Below, piece after piece: positions 7,865 to 16,553 of a DNA stretch of 56,569 bases. The stretch lies in NCBI GenBank assembly GCA_013215175.1, contig JABSRH010000002.1, forward strand, positions 1 through 56,569, given 5' to 3'. Made by a program: the position numbers and the translations under genes. This stretch comes from Parvularculaceae bacterium (GTDB lineage: Bacteria; Pseudomonadota; Alphaproteobacteria; Caulobacterales; Parvularculaceae). Under the pieces are notes generated by a model. That model saw only the letters and a list, made by a program, of their open reading frames with translations. It was not told the DNA's origin and did no database searches. The stretch's first letter is position 1. Each line of letters opens with the position of its first letter.

Positions 7865-8593
7865 ATGAATGTTCGTTTGTTCAAGGCAAGGGCTCTTTTG
7901 GGGTCGTCGGAAGGGAAGGAGGCCGAGGCCGAATTCCCTTTCGGGTTAGGTACTTCGGGGGTGCACGAGGTGGCGGAGGCGGCCTATGGCGACCACCCGT
8001 CTGCGCTGGGTTTTGTTCTCTCGGCGGCGCGTGAGGCAGGAGCGAAGAGCCTCCTTTGGATCACGCGCTATGGCGCTCGCCGTGAGCATGGGACGCTGAT
8101 CGAGCGGTGGGCAGCCAGTGCCTTGGGGAAGGCGCCGCCGGCCTGTTTCTTTGTGGAGCCGAGCAAGCCTGACCATGCGCTGTGGGTGGCGGAAGAGGCG
8201 ATCAAGTCTCGCGCCGTGTCATTGGTCCTTGCCGAGACCCCGTTGCCGAGTTTCACCGCTTCGCGACGGCTGAGCCTCGCCAGTGAGCAATGGGGCACGC
8301 CGGCCATCCTACTGCTGCCTCACAGCGCTAAGGGAACGAGCGCAGCGCAAGCCCGCTGGCGGGTGGCCGCCGCGCCTTCGGCACCGAACCTCTACGATCC
8401 GCAGGCCCCGGGGGAGCCTCTTTGGCAAGTCACCTTGGAGCGGTGCCGAGCAGCGCCGCATTTGGTGGGGCATACTTATCGTCTGGGTGGAAACCATGCG
8501 CCGTTATCTGGTGATCAAGTTGATCGATTGGCCCCTCACAAGGTGGCAACGGGCGCAAGCCCCTATCCTTTCCTCGCCCGACGAACAGGATAG
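7865..8593 (+). CDS. imuA: ImuA, SOS mutagenesis accessory protein
   Basis: ImuA is a RecA-like protein without a clear P-loop that helps ImuB and DnaE2 carry out error-prone translesion synthesis. Family-like stretches are GTSGVHEVAEAAYGDHPSAL and ALGFVLSAAREAGAKSLLWI near the start and FTASRRLSLASEQWGTPAIL later. The start is uncertain: the ATG at 7865 lies two bases after the LexA box, and a TTG at 7898 with an upstream AAGG would put the box entirely in the promoter. The annotated ATG gives 242 residues. The 3' end overlaps imuB by 98 bp, longer than usual, so a longer-than-typical C-terminus or a local frameshift are both possible. Confidence 0.82.
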   Translation: MNVRLFKARALLGSSEGKEAEAEFPFGLGTSGVHEVAEAAYGDHPSALGFVLSAAREAGAKSLLWITRYGARREHGTLIERWAASALGKAPPACFFVEPSKPDHALWVAEEAIKSRAVSLVLAETPLPSFTASRRLSLASEQWGTPAILLLPHSAKGTSAAQARWRVAAAPSAPNLYDPQAPGEPLWQVTLERCRAAPHLVGHTYRLGGNHAPLSGDQVDRLAPHKVATGASPYPFLARRTG

Positions 8594-10058
8594 TCCGCCT
8601 ACGCCTTTGGCGATGGTGGAGAAGAACCAGCACGGTCTTCGTGTGGTCTGCGCTAATGCGACAGCACGGTCGGAGGGGGTGGCCAATGGCTTGCCCTTCA
8701 CTGATGCGCGGGCCCGTTGCCCCGCCATCGGTTCAGTGGAGGTGGACCGCACAGCCGACGCCAAGGTGCTGAAGAAGCTTGCCCATTGGATGGTGGTGTG
8801 GACGCCCCTCGTGATGGTGGACGGCATCGATGCCCTGATCCTCGACACTACCGGCTGCGATCACTTGCATGGCGGTGAGGAGGCGATGATGCAGGCCATG
8901 GCGAAACGTCTTTATGCGGCGGATATTCCGCATAGCATGGGGATGGCAGGCACGGTGGGGGCTGCCTATTCACTGGCCCTGACGGGGGGAGGACACTTTT
9001 TTGCTGGGGATGAGAAAGCTGGCCTCAAGGATTTGCCGTTGGAAGCCTTGCGGATTTCCGGTGAGACCCTGACCCTGCTGCGCCGCTTTGGTTTGACCCG
9101 AATTGGCCAGCTCTATGGCCTCGACCGCAGCGCGTTGAAACGGCGCTTTCCGGCTAAGCTAGGTTCCGATGCCGTGATGCTGCGTTTGGATCAGGCTCTG
9201 GGGAACATCCGTGAGCCGCTCAATCCTTTGCTGCCTCAACCGCAATATGCCGCGCGACTGGCCTGCGCGGAGCCCCTTCTGTCATCGGATGGTGTGAAGG
9301 TGGGATTGGAGAAGCTAATCCATCAGTTGGCAGAGCACCTTGGTAAGATGGGGCAGGGGGCGCAGCGCTTTACCTTGCATGCCTTTCGCACCGATGGCAC
9401 CTCGGCGCTTTGTTCAATTGCTACGGCGCGCCCTGAGCGCAAGGTGGAGCGGATCAATCATCTGTTCCAAGAGCGTGTGGAGACGATTGACCCTGAGTTC
9501 GGCATTGATGCCTTGCTTCTAACGGCTCACCGGGCGGGTGCGATGACGGAAGCGGTCAAGCCCTTGTCGGCGGATATGGCAGGGGATGACTTCGATCTGC
9601 AAGAAGTTGCTCAGCTAGCGGATAAGCTCAACGCCCGGTTGGGTGATGGCGCGGTGCAGGTTCGCCGAGCTGTGGAGAGCCATGTGCCTGAGCGAGCAGA
9701 GGTGACGATTCCCTTCGAGGGAGAGCTGCCGCGACCACTTATACGTCAGCCGAAGGCAAAGGTTCGCCCTCTGACGTTATTCCCACGCCCGGAAGCGATA
9801 GAGGTCCTCGCCGCGGTGCCCGATGGTCCGCCCATGCGCTTCGTATGGCGCAAGGTGTCGCGACGGGTGAAGCGGACTGACGGCCCTGAACGAATTGCTC
9901 CCGAATGGTGGAAGCTGACGGAGAAGGGCGCGCGGGCCCGGGATTATTACCGGGTCGAGGACGAAAGCGGCAGACGATACTGGGTCTTTCGCGATGGTCT
10001 CTATGATGATGGCCGCGGTGGTCCGCCGCAATGGTTCATACACGGACTGTTTCCGTGA
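8496..10058 (+). CDS. imuB: ImuB, catalytically dead Y-family polymerase homologue
   Basis: The 520-residue protein has Y-family polymerase architecture and acts as an adaptor linking DnaE2 to the sliding clamp. The catalytic signature SIDE of active Y-family enzymes reads GIDA at residues 110-113, and the N-terminal DMDAF-like aspartate is absent (YLVIKLIDWPL), matching the non-catalytic status of ImuB. The DTTGCDHLHGG segment follows as in the family. The ATG at 8496 follows GGGTGG; a GTG at 8487 is an alternative. It overlaps imuA by 98 bp and dnaE2 by 28 bp, so the three are translated from one SOS-controlled message. Confidence 0.9.
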   Translation: MRRYLVIKLIDWPLTRWQRAQAPILSSPDEQDSPPTPLAMVEKNQHGLRVVCANATARSEGVANGLPFTDARARCPAIGSVEVDRTADAKVLKKLAHWMVVWTPLVMVDGIDALILDTTGCDHLHGGEEAMMQAMAKRLYAADIPHSMGMAGTVGAAYSLALTGGGHFFAGDEKAGLKDLPLEALRISGETLTLLRRFGLTRIGQLYGLDRSALKRRFPAKLGSDAVMLRLDQALGNIREPLNPLLPQPQYAARLACAEPLLSSDGVKVGLEKLIHQLAEHLGKMGQGAQRFTLHAFRTDGTSALCSIATARPERKVERINHLFQERVETIDPEFGIDALLLTAHRAGAMTEAVKPLSADMAGDDFDLQEVAQLADKLNARLGDGAVQVRRAVESHVPERAEVTIPFEGELPRPLIRQPKAKVRPLTLFPRPEAIEVLAAVPDGPPMRFVWRKVSRRVKRTDGPERIAPEWWKLTEKGARARDYYRVEDESGRRYWVFRDGLYDDGRGGPPQWFIHGLFP

Positions 10059-13000
10059 CCAACGACAGTGACTATGCCGAGCTTGCGGTCACGACGAATT
10101 TCTCCTTTCTCTATGGTGCCTCGCACCCAGAGGAATTCGTCAAGATGGCCCAGGCTCTAGGGCTAACCGCCATCGGCGTCGCTGACCGGAACACGCTGGC
10201 CGGTGTTGTGCGCGCTCACGTGGCGGCCAAGGAATTGGGTATGCGCCTTCTCGTCGGCGCACGCCTGGTGCCTAGGGATGGTCCAGAGCTGCTTTGCTAT
10301 CCGAAGGACCGAGCTGCTTATGGCAGACTGTCGGCTCTGCTGTCGCAAGGCAAGATGGGTGATACGGCGAAGGGCGAGTGCCATATCACCCTTGCTGATA
10401 TTCATCGGTATAGTGAAGGGCAGGTCTTCGTCATTATGCCACCAACGGATCATGACGATGCGTTCGGTGCTCATCTAGAGACGTTCCGTACTTGGTGGCG
10501 CGGGCGCGTTTATCTTGCGACACACTATGCCTATCACGGTGCCAATCGCGAGCAGGTGAGCCGTCTTGCCTCTCTTAGTCAGCAGGCGAATATCCCTCTC
10601 GTTGCGACTAATGATGTGCTCTATCACGCGCCGAACCGGCGACCTCTGCAGGATGTGCTTACGTGTGTTCGTGAAGGCTGCACCGTCCATGAGGCTGGCT
10701 ATCACCTGGAGGCACATGCTGAGCGTCACCTCAAACCGGCTACGGAGGTTCGGCGTCTTTTCAAGGGATATGAGGATGCAGTGAGCCGGACAATGGATAT
10801 CGTTCGTGCGTGTACGTTTTCTCTTGATGAGCTTTCTTATTGCTACCCCAACGAGCCGGTGCCGGATGGAAGCCATCCCCAAGCGCACCTCGAGGACTTA
10901 GCCTGGAAGGGGGCCGATTGGCGGTACCCTTACGGTGTGCCTGACCACGTCACAGCTTTGTTAAAGAAAGAGCTATCGCTAATCGATGAGCTTGAAGTGG
11001 CGCCTTACTTTCTTACAGTGCATGACATCGTCGCCTGGGCACGCGAGCGGAAAATTTTGTGCCAGGGGCGCGGCTCTGCGGCCAATTCGGCCGTGTGTTT
11101 TTGTCTTGGGGTGACCTCTGTTGATCCGGCCACGAGCAATCTCTTGTTCGAGCGGTTCTTGTCGAAGGAGAGGAAAGAACCACCCGATATCGACGTTGAT
11201 TTCGAGCATGAGCGGCGTGAGGAAGTCATTCAGTATGTCTACGAACGATATGGCCGCCACCGTGCTGCACTCACCGCAACAGTCATTTCCTATCGCCCGC
11301 GTTCAGCGGTCCGCGACGTCTGTAAGGCATTAGGGGTGAGTCCTGACATTGCTTCGGTTTTGGCCGGTACGGTCTGGGGTAGCTTTGGTAGCGACGTCCA
11401 CGAGGAGCAGGTGAAAAAGAGTGGCCTTGATCCTCAGAACCCTTCCTTGCGGCGGGTCCTACAGCTGACCAGGCAGTTGATCGGCTTTCCTCGGCACTTG
11501 TCTCAGCATGTCGGAGGCTTTGTGTTGACCGAGGGGCCTTTGGTTGAGACCGTTCCGATTGGCAACGCGGCGATGCCCGACCGAACGTTTATTGAGTGGG
11601 ACAAGGACGATATCAACGCGCTGGGCATCATGAAGGTCGATGTGCTGGCGCTTGGTATGCTCACGTGTATCCGAAAAGCATTCGATTTACTCGCCGAGCA
11701 TAAGGGCATTCGGCACGACCTCGCTTCGATCCCTCCCGATGACAAAGCCACCTACGATATGCTCTGTCGAGGGGATAGCCTCGGCGTCTTCCAAGTCGAA
11801 AGCCGTGCACAGATGAATATGCTGCCCCGTCTTCGGCCACGGAAGTTCTATGACCTGGTCATCGAAGTGGCGATCGTTCGGCCTGGTCCCATTCAAGGCG
11901 ATATGGTGCATCCTTACTTGCGGCGTCGCCAGAAAATCGAGAGTGTCGATTATCCGAGCCCAGCGCCGGAGCATGGCCCCCCCGATGAGCTGGAGGCGAT
12001 CCTGAAGCGCACCTTGGGTGTACCGCTTTTTCAAGAGCAGGCCATGCAGATTTCCATTGATGCCGCCAAGTTCACACCAGAAGAGGCGAATGGTCTGCGG
12101 CGGGCCATGGCCACTTTCCGCCGTGTTGGGACTATCTCTAACTACCAAAGCATGATGGTGGATCGCATGGTAGCTCGTGGCTATGACGCGGATTTCGCCC
12201 AGCGCTGTTTTGATCAAGTGAAAGGGTTTGGTGAGTACGGATTTCCGGAAAGCCATGCGGCCAGTTTCGCGTTGTTGGTCTACGTCTCTTCCTGGCTAAA
12301 ATGCCATCATCCCGAGATTTTCTGCGCGGCGCTGTTGAACAGCCAGCCTATGGGATTTTATGCCCCTGCCCAGATAGTGCGGGACGCTGTCGAGCACGGT
12401 GTGCACGTGCTGCCACCTGATGTGAATGCTTCGCACTGGGATAATAGTCTTGAGCATCGCGAGGAGGGGGATCCATCGGTGCGGCTCGGCTTCCGTCAGG
12501 TGGACGGCCTGCAAGAGAATGAAATTGATCGCCTTACGGAGGAGCGGGGACTCGGTTATGAAGATGTTGATGCCCTTCGTCGGCGTGCGGGGCTTCACAA
12601 ACGAACCCTGGAACTATTGGCGAGTGGCGATGCTTTTGGCTCGCTGGCTCTATCACGCCGTCAGGCCCTTTGGGCTGTGAAAGGCAAGCCTGGCAGCAAG
12701 GCTCTCCCCCTTTTCGAGGCTGGCGATGTTCCTGATCAGGGAGCGGAGGAGGTTGTGAGCTTGCCAACCATGCCCACTTCCGAGGAAGTCCTGCAGGATT
12801 ATCAGACCACGCGCTTATCCGTGAAGGCGCATCCTTTGTCCTTTCTTCGCAGCCACTACGCTCGCAAGGGCTTGCTCAGTACAGCGAGCGCGACCTCAAG
12901 TGGTAAAGGCCGTTGGGTCAAGACGGCAGGCCTTGTTCTTGTGCGCCAGATGCCAGGTTCGGCGAAGGGCGTCGTCTTCATCACCATCGAGGACGAGACT

Positions 13001-13306
13001 GGGGTTGCTAACCTTGTGGTTTGGCAGAAGGTTTTCCAACGATATCGAGCGGTGGTGATGGGAGCACGGATTATTGAAGTTCGTGGCCTTGTACAGCGTG
13101 CCGATAACGTCACACACATTGTTGCGCAGAAGCTCTTTGATCGAACCGAAGATCTTCAGCGGTTATCCGAGGATAGTCTACGTGATCCTATGAAAAATGT
13201 TATCTCCCATGCTGACGAGGTGAAGCGGCCGGTGCCTGAACCCGCACCTCGCCATGGGCACCCTAGGAATGTTCGAACGATTCCAAAGAGTCGTGACTTT
13301 CACTGA
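10031..13306 (+). CDS. dnaE2: Error-prone DNA polymerase III alpha subunit DnaE2
   Basis: DnaE2 is the C-family polymerase that carries out SOS mutagenesis with ImuA and ImuB. The 1091-residue length is typical. The N-terminal PHP domain begins YAELAVTTNFSFLYGASHPE. The palm carries the catalytic carboxylates in PDIDVDF (D386, D388, D390) followed by EHERREEVIQYVYERYGR. Fingers and helix-hairpin-helix regions follow, and an OB-fold lies near VKTAGLVLVRQMPG. The C-terminus ends in the DnaE2-typical HPRNVRTIPKSRDFH. The ATG at 10031 overlaps imuB by 28 bp; a GTG at 10055 is a shorter option. Only 14 bp separate its stop from the convergent DUF1501 gene. Confidence 0.96.
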   Translation: MVHTRTVSVTNDSDYAELAVTTNFSFLYGASHPEEFVKMAQALGLTAIGVADRNTLAGVVRAHVAAKELGMRLLVGARLVPRDGPELLCYPKDRAAYGRLSALLSQGKMGDTAKGECHITLADIHRYSEGQVFVIMPPTDHDDAFGAHLETFRTWWRGRVYLATHYAYHGANREQVSRLASLSQQANIPLVATNDVLYHAPNRRPLQDVLTCVREGCTVHEAGYHLEAHAERHLKPATEVRRLFKGYEDAVSRTMDIVRACTFSLDELSYCYPNEPVPDGSHPQAHLEDLAWKGADWRYPYGVPDHVTALLKKELSLIDELEVAPYFLTVHDIVAWARERKILCQGRGSAANSAVCFCLGVTSVDPATSNLLFERFLSKERKEPPDIDVDFEHERREEVIQYVYERYGRHRAALTATVISYRPRSAVRDVCKALGVSPDIASVLAGTVWGSFGSDVHEEQVKKSGLDPQNPSLRRVLQLTRQLIGFPRHLSQHVGGFVLTEGPLVETVPIGNAAMPDRTFIEWDKDDINALGIMKVDVLALGMLTCIRKAFDLLAEHKGIRHDLASIPPDDKATYDMLCRGDSLGVFQVESRAQMNMLPRLRPRKFYDLVIEVAIVRPGPIQGDMVHPYLRRRQKIESVDYPSPAPEHGPPDELEAILKRTLGVPLFQEQAMQISIDAAKFTPEEANGLRRAMATFRRVGTISNYQSMMVDRMVARGYDADFAQRCFDQVKGFGEYGFPESHAASFALLVYVSSWLKCHHPEIFCAALLNSQPMGFYAPAQIVRDAVEHGVHVLPPDVNASHWDNSLEHREEGDPSVRLGFRQVDGLQENEIDRLTEERGLGYEDVDALRRRAGLHKRTLELLASGDAFGSLALSRRQALWAVKGKPGSKALPLFEAGDVPDQGAEEVVSLPTMPTSEEVLQDYQTTRLSVKAHPLSFLRSHYARKGLLSTASATSSGKGRWVKTAGLVLVRQMPGSAKGVVFITIEDETGVANLVVWQKVFQRYRAVVMGARIIEVRGLVQRADNVTHIVAQKLFDRTEDLQRLSEDSLRDPMKNVISHADEVKRPVPEPAPRHGHPRNVRTIPKSRDFH

Positions 13307-13320
13307 GTTCGATTGCAGAC

Positions 13321-14694
13321 TTAGAAGAGTTGCAGGCTCTGCAGATCAAAGCGACCCCGATTGGGGAAGATGGAATTCAGCTCGCTTTCACTCAATCCGA
13401 ACCAGCTGCCTAACGAATAAGCATACTGATCGATCGAGTGTTGCGGGATCAGTGCACCACGATCTCTATATTCAAGCTCGTGTCCTGAATCGAACGATGG
13501 AACCGAGCCATGGATACGACCGCCACGTACCGAACCACCCACAACAAGCTGGTGACCACCCCATCCGTGGTCGGTACCGGTTGCATTGGCTGTCAGGGTG
13601 CGGCCAAAATCGGACGCAGTGAACAACGTCACTTGATCGGCCAGCCCCGCCGACTCAATCGCATTGTAGAAGCTCGTCACCGCGTCAGATAGCTGACCAA
13701 GAAGGGCTGGCATGCGCGTCGCGTGATCATTGTGCGTATCGAAACCGCCCATGCCCACGAAGAAAATCTGACGGTTCACGTCGAGTGCGCTCCGCGCCGC
13801 GATGAGATCGGCAACGGTACCCAGTTGCGATGAGAGACGGTTGTCCTCCAGCTCGATTTGTTCTCCCAATGAAATACCGTCGAGCACCGTTGCAAGCATC
13901 TCCGTATCGTCGATGGCTTTTCTTTGTGTGCTAATCAAATCACGCATCATGGGATTCTGCAGATGCGCTGCGCTGTTGGCATAAAAGGCCCTCAAGCGAT
14001 CAGTCGCTTCGTCGCTACTATAAACCCGCCGGTCCGTTCCGTAGGCGCGCCTAATATTGTTGGATGATGATAGCTGCAATTGTCTTGTCTGGTTTCCTGA
14101 CAGGAAAACCGCCTGACCTGAGATAGAGATCGCGCTGTATGGGGACGATTTGTTGAAGGCATCTAGAACTTGGCCGCCCCAACCTTGCCCTGCACCCTCA
14201 ACTGAAAACGCTTGCCAGGTGGATTGTTGGTCATTGTGCGATTGCAAACGAGCAGGAAGCCGCGCCAATCCGTCTTCGATGTCGCGCCGGTTGGTTGGTT
14301 CGAGCAAAGGCCCGACGTTAGGGACGAAAGCCGCTGCTTGTCGGTTGAATAGAGAGTGGATGCCTGACATCTCTGGGGGCAGTGCCACCTGAGGACCGCT
14401 CAGCTGGCTAGCATTCAAGGGGGCAAGCGCGAGTAAGCTCTCGCGTGCCCGGGCGCTCGCATTGCCGCTCTCTTCAAACCGCTCGAGAATAGACTGTCTA
14501 GCTGTCGCCCAAGCATCGTACGATGACTGATCATGACCAATCAGAATGTCCTGGCTATCACAGCCGCCGTAGAGGAAGACACAGACCAGTGCTTTGTATC
14601 CGGAGCTGTCGGCTGCTAGACTTGCCACGGGTGCGAGACCGGCAGCGCCAAAGGTCATGGCGGAGCTCTTCAGGAAGCCGCGTCGAGAAAACAT
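13321..14694 (-). CDS. DUF1501 protein, Tat-type signal (copy A)
   Basis: The 457-residue protein begins MFSRRGFLK, a twin-arginine motif, then a hydrophobic stretch and ALA-type cleavage region, so it should be exported folded. The core matches DUF1501, a sulfatase/alkaline-phosphatase-like fold of unknown substrate: ALVCVFLYGGCDSQDIL near the start, FFVGMGGFDTHNDH, TLFTASDFGRTL and GTDHGWGGHQLVVGG later. The Asp and His residues of the last two motifs resemble metal ligands of that superfamily. It lies 14 nt after a DUF1800 gene, the family's usual partner. A paralogue is at 16554-17930, and the pair is probably co-transcribed with it. Confidence 0.88.
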   Translation of the reverse strand: MFSRRGFLKSSAMTFGAAGLAPVASLAADSSGYKALVCVFLYGGCDSQDILIGHDQSSYDAWATARQSILERFEESGNASARARESLLALAPLNASQLSGPQVALPPEMSGIHSLFNRQAAAFVPNVGPLLEPTNRRDIEDGLARLPARLQSHNDQQSTWQAFSVEGAGQGWGGQVLDAFNKSSPYSAISISGQAVFLSGNQTRQLQLSSSNNIRRAYGTDRRVYSSDEATDRLRAFYANSAAHLQNPMMRDLISTQRKAIDDTEMLATVLDGISLGEQIELEDNRLSSQLGTVADLIAARSALDVNRQIFFVGMGGFDTHNDHATRMPALLGQLSDAVTSFYNAIESAGLADQVTLFTASDFGRTLTANATGTDHGWGGHQLVVGGSVRGGRIHGSVPSFDSGHELEYRDRGALIPQHSIDQYAYSLGSWFGLSESELNSIFPNRGRFDLQSLQLF

Positions 14695-14708
14695 ATCTAA
14701 CTCCGTTC

Positions 14709-16439
14709 CTACCGCTGAACCATATATTCGGGTGATGTGACTGCCATCAGCAGTGCTAGTTCTACCCTCCGGCGCCGATCGCCATCTAAGTCGCCACCCG
14801 CTACAGCCACCGCATCGACAGCAGCTTCGATGGTTTGGATATTCTCCGTGGACATCAAGCCACCTGTCATGATCCGGTCGATTTCCGTGACCAGTGCCTG
14901 GGGGTCATCAGCAAGCGTCAGAAGCGCGGTGGTGTTCGTGAGGGCAACATTAGGAGCTGAATCGCTGAGTGGAGGGCCATCGATGAAATCCTCCATCGTA
15001 TTGATATAGCCCACCATCGAAGGCGTAGTCGCAATCTGGTATTCTGGGGTTACGAGGCCTTGTGCTGCACTCTCCGTTCCCGGACCAACGTACCCGGGAC
15101 GGTAAAAGTTGAAGACCGATGGAGAGACAAAGGCATTAATGCCGAACGCACGTCCATCCTCTAGCCGGTCGAGTGTCCATGCTCGGGGGATCTCACCGGA
15201 GCTCGTCACGGTTGCTTCAACGCGGAAGGTCCGAATGAGCTGCGCCAAGCGCAGAACAGGATTGCGGATTTTTCCGTAGTTGACGTCGGTCGGCTCTTCT
15301 CGAGCCTCTGGGTCCATTAGTATCGCTGCCGTGGTGGCCGCGAGATCGCACCGTGTTCCAGTGCCGACGGTCTCGCCTGATGCGAGGCGAAAGCTACCTG
15401 CCTCGAAAGCCTCAGCGACCCGTCCGACATAGGCTGGTGACGGATTCGACGTTACTAGTTTTTGGATAAGCTGTTTACTGATGAATGGAGCGACGTTGGG
15501 ATTGCCCAGCAAATGGTCCAGAGCTGCTTCAACGCTGACAATGGCATCGGTACCAAGATCGATTGTTGTGCCGAGAAACGATTTTGGCGCTTCTTCATGC
15601 TGTGCCAAAAAGCTCTCCATGGGCAGGTAGCGGTTGAAGTCGCTGACGCGGGGGTAGAAAAAGTCCGTGTCACCCCAACCCAGACCGGTAAACACCGCTG
15701 CCAGGCCCCGCACGTCATCGCCGGTATACGACTCCGTTCCTGTTGGTCGGCCTTGGGGGTCCAAATCCTCCAACCCAATGGTGAAGAGCTGCATCACTTC
15801 CCTGGCATAGTTCTCATCAGGAACAAAACCAGCTTCTTCGTCAGCGCGGGGATTACCCAAATGGGTAAGAAACAGACCCATTGCCGGGTTCAAAGAGATA
15901 TCGCGGATCAGTTGGCAATAGTTGCCGAGTGCTTGTTCCTGTAACAAATCGGCATACGTTGCGAAACTCAATCGTTGACCGCGCACCTGTGGATCTAGCA
16001 ATGACACCACAACGATTTGAGAAAGAGCGTAGGCCATGCGTTGACGGAGTTGGTCTTCTCCGTGAACTGCGCGTTCCCAGAATAGCCGTTGGAAAGTGTT
16101 GTCGCTGACCCAATTTGAAAGCGCCTCTTCTTCAATACGATCCCTATACGGTACATAAGGCATAGCGAGTTGCGCCTGAAACCAAGCATCGAAGCCGGCG
16201 TTCTTCAGTCCGTCCAAGTCTGTGGGCGATGCGCCAAACGTTGCTTGCTGAGCAATCCGAAACGCTTCTGCATCTGTAATTACGGCTGGCGGTGTGAATT
16301 GCGCACCGGGGCCGTTCGATGATCCGCTTCCAGATGCCGTCTCGGAATCCGGTTCCTCGTTAGGAAAACAAGCCGAAAGGGCGAGGATAGAGAGCCCCGC
16401 CATCATACTGCTACGAACAAGCCGAACATACCTGGTCAT
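14709..16439 (-). CDS. DUF1800 lipoprotein (copy A)
   Basis: The 576-residue protein has a lipobox LSAC (C24), so it should be lipid-anchored, and a short Ser/Gly-rich linker (about 26-46). DUF1800 motifs follow: EAFRIAQQATFGASPTDL, FWERAVHGEDQLRQRMAYAL, MGLFLTHLGNPRADE and NYAREVMQLFTIGLEDL. Its biochemical role is unknown; the family is nearly always encoded next to a DUF1501 gene, here downstream by 14 nt. The ATG at 16439 has GGAG six bases upstream, whereas a TTG at 16463 would put the ribosome site inside the gene. A 10-bp-stem hairpin lies directly upstream of that ribosome site. Confidence 0.88.
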   Translation of the reverse strand: MTRYVRLVRSSMMAGLSILALSACFPNEEPDSETASGSGSSNGPGAQFTPPAVITDAEAFRIAQQATFGASPTDLDGLKNAGFDAWFQAQLAMPYVPYRDRIEEEALSNWVSDNTFQRLFWERAVHGEDQLRQRMAYALSQIVVVSLLDPQVRGQRLSFATYADLLQEQALGNYCQLIRDISLNPAMGLFLTHLGNPRADEEAGFVPDENYAREVMQLFTIGLEDLDPQGRPTGTESYTGDDVRGLAAVFTGLGWGDTDFFYPRVSDFNRYLPMESFLAQHEEAPKSFLGTTIDLGTDAIVSVEAALDHLLGNPNVAPFISKQLIQKLVTSNPSPAYVGRVAEAFEAGSFRLASGETVGTGTRCDLAATTAAILMDPEAREEPTDVNYGKIRNPVLRLAQLIRTFRVEATVTSSGEIPRAWTLDRLEDGRAFGINAFVSPSVFNFYRPGYVGPGTESAAQGLVTPEYQIATTPSMVGYINTMEDFIDGPPLSDSAPNVALTNTTALLTLADDPQALVTEIDRIMTGGLMSTENIQTIEAAVDAVAVAGGDLDGDRRRRVELALLMAVTSPEYMVQR

Positions 16440-16452
16440 GCACTTCTCCAAG

Positions 16453-16482
16453 AAGGTCAGCAATCACCTGGCTGCTGACCTT
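16453..16482 (-). repeat. 10-bp inverted repeat (hairpin) just upstream of the DUF1800-A ribosome site
   Basis: The arms AAGGTCAGCA and TGCTGACCTT are perfect complements around a 10-nt loop. In the minus-strand transcript the 3' arm ends three bases before the GGAG ribosome site of DUF1800 copy A. No U-tract follows, so an intrinsic terminator is unlikely. It lies in the 114-nt space between the two paralogous gene pairs. A role in differential expression, or protein binding to DNA, is inference. Confidence 0.6.
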
Positions 16483-16553
16483 GTCAGGAAGATGGCAAGT
16501 TCATGCTCTTCCGAGGAACGATCTGTGGGCCCCGCAGACCTGTTCCTGGCTTG

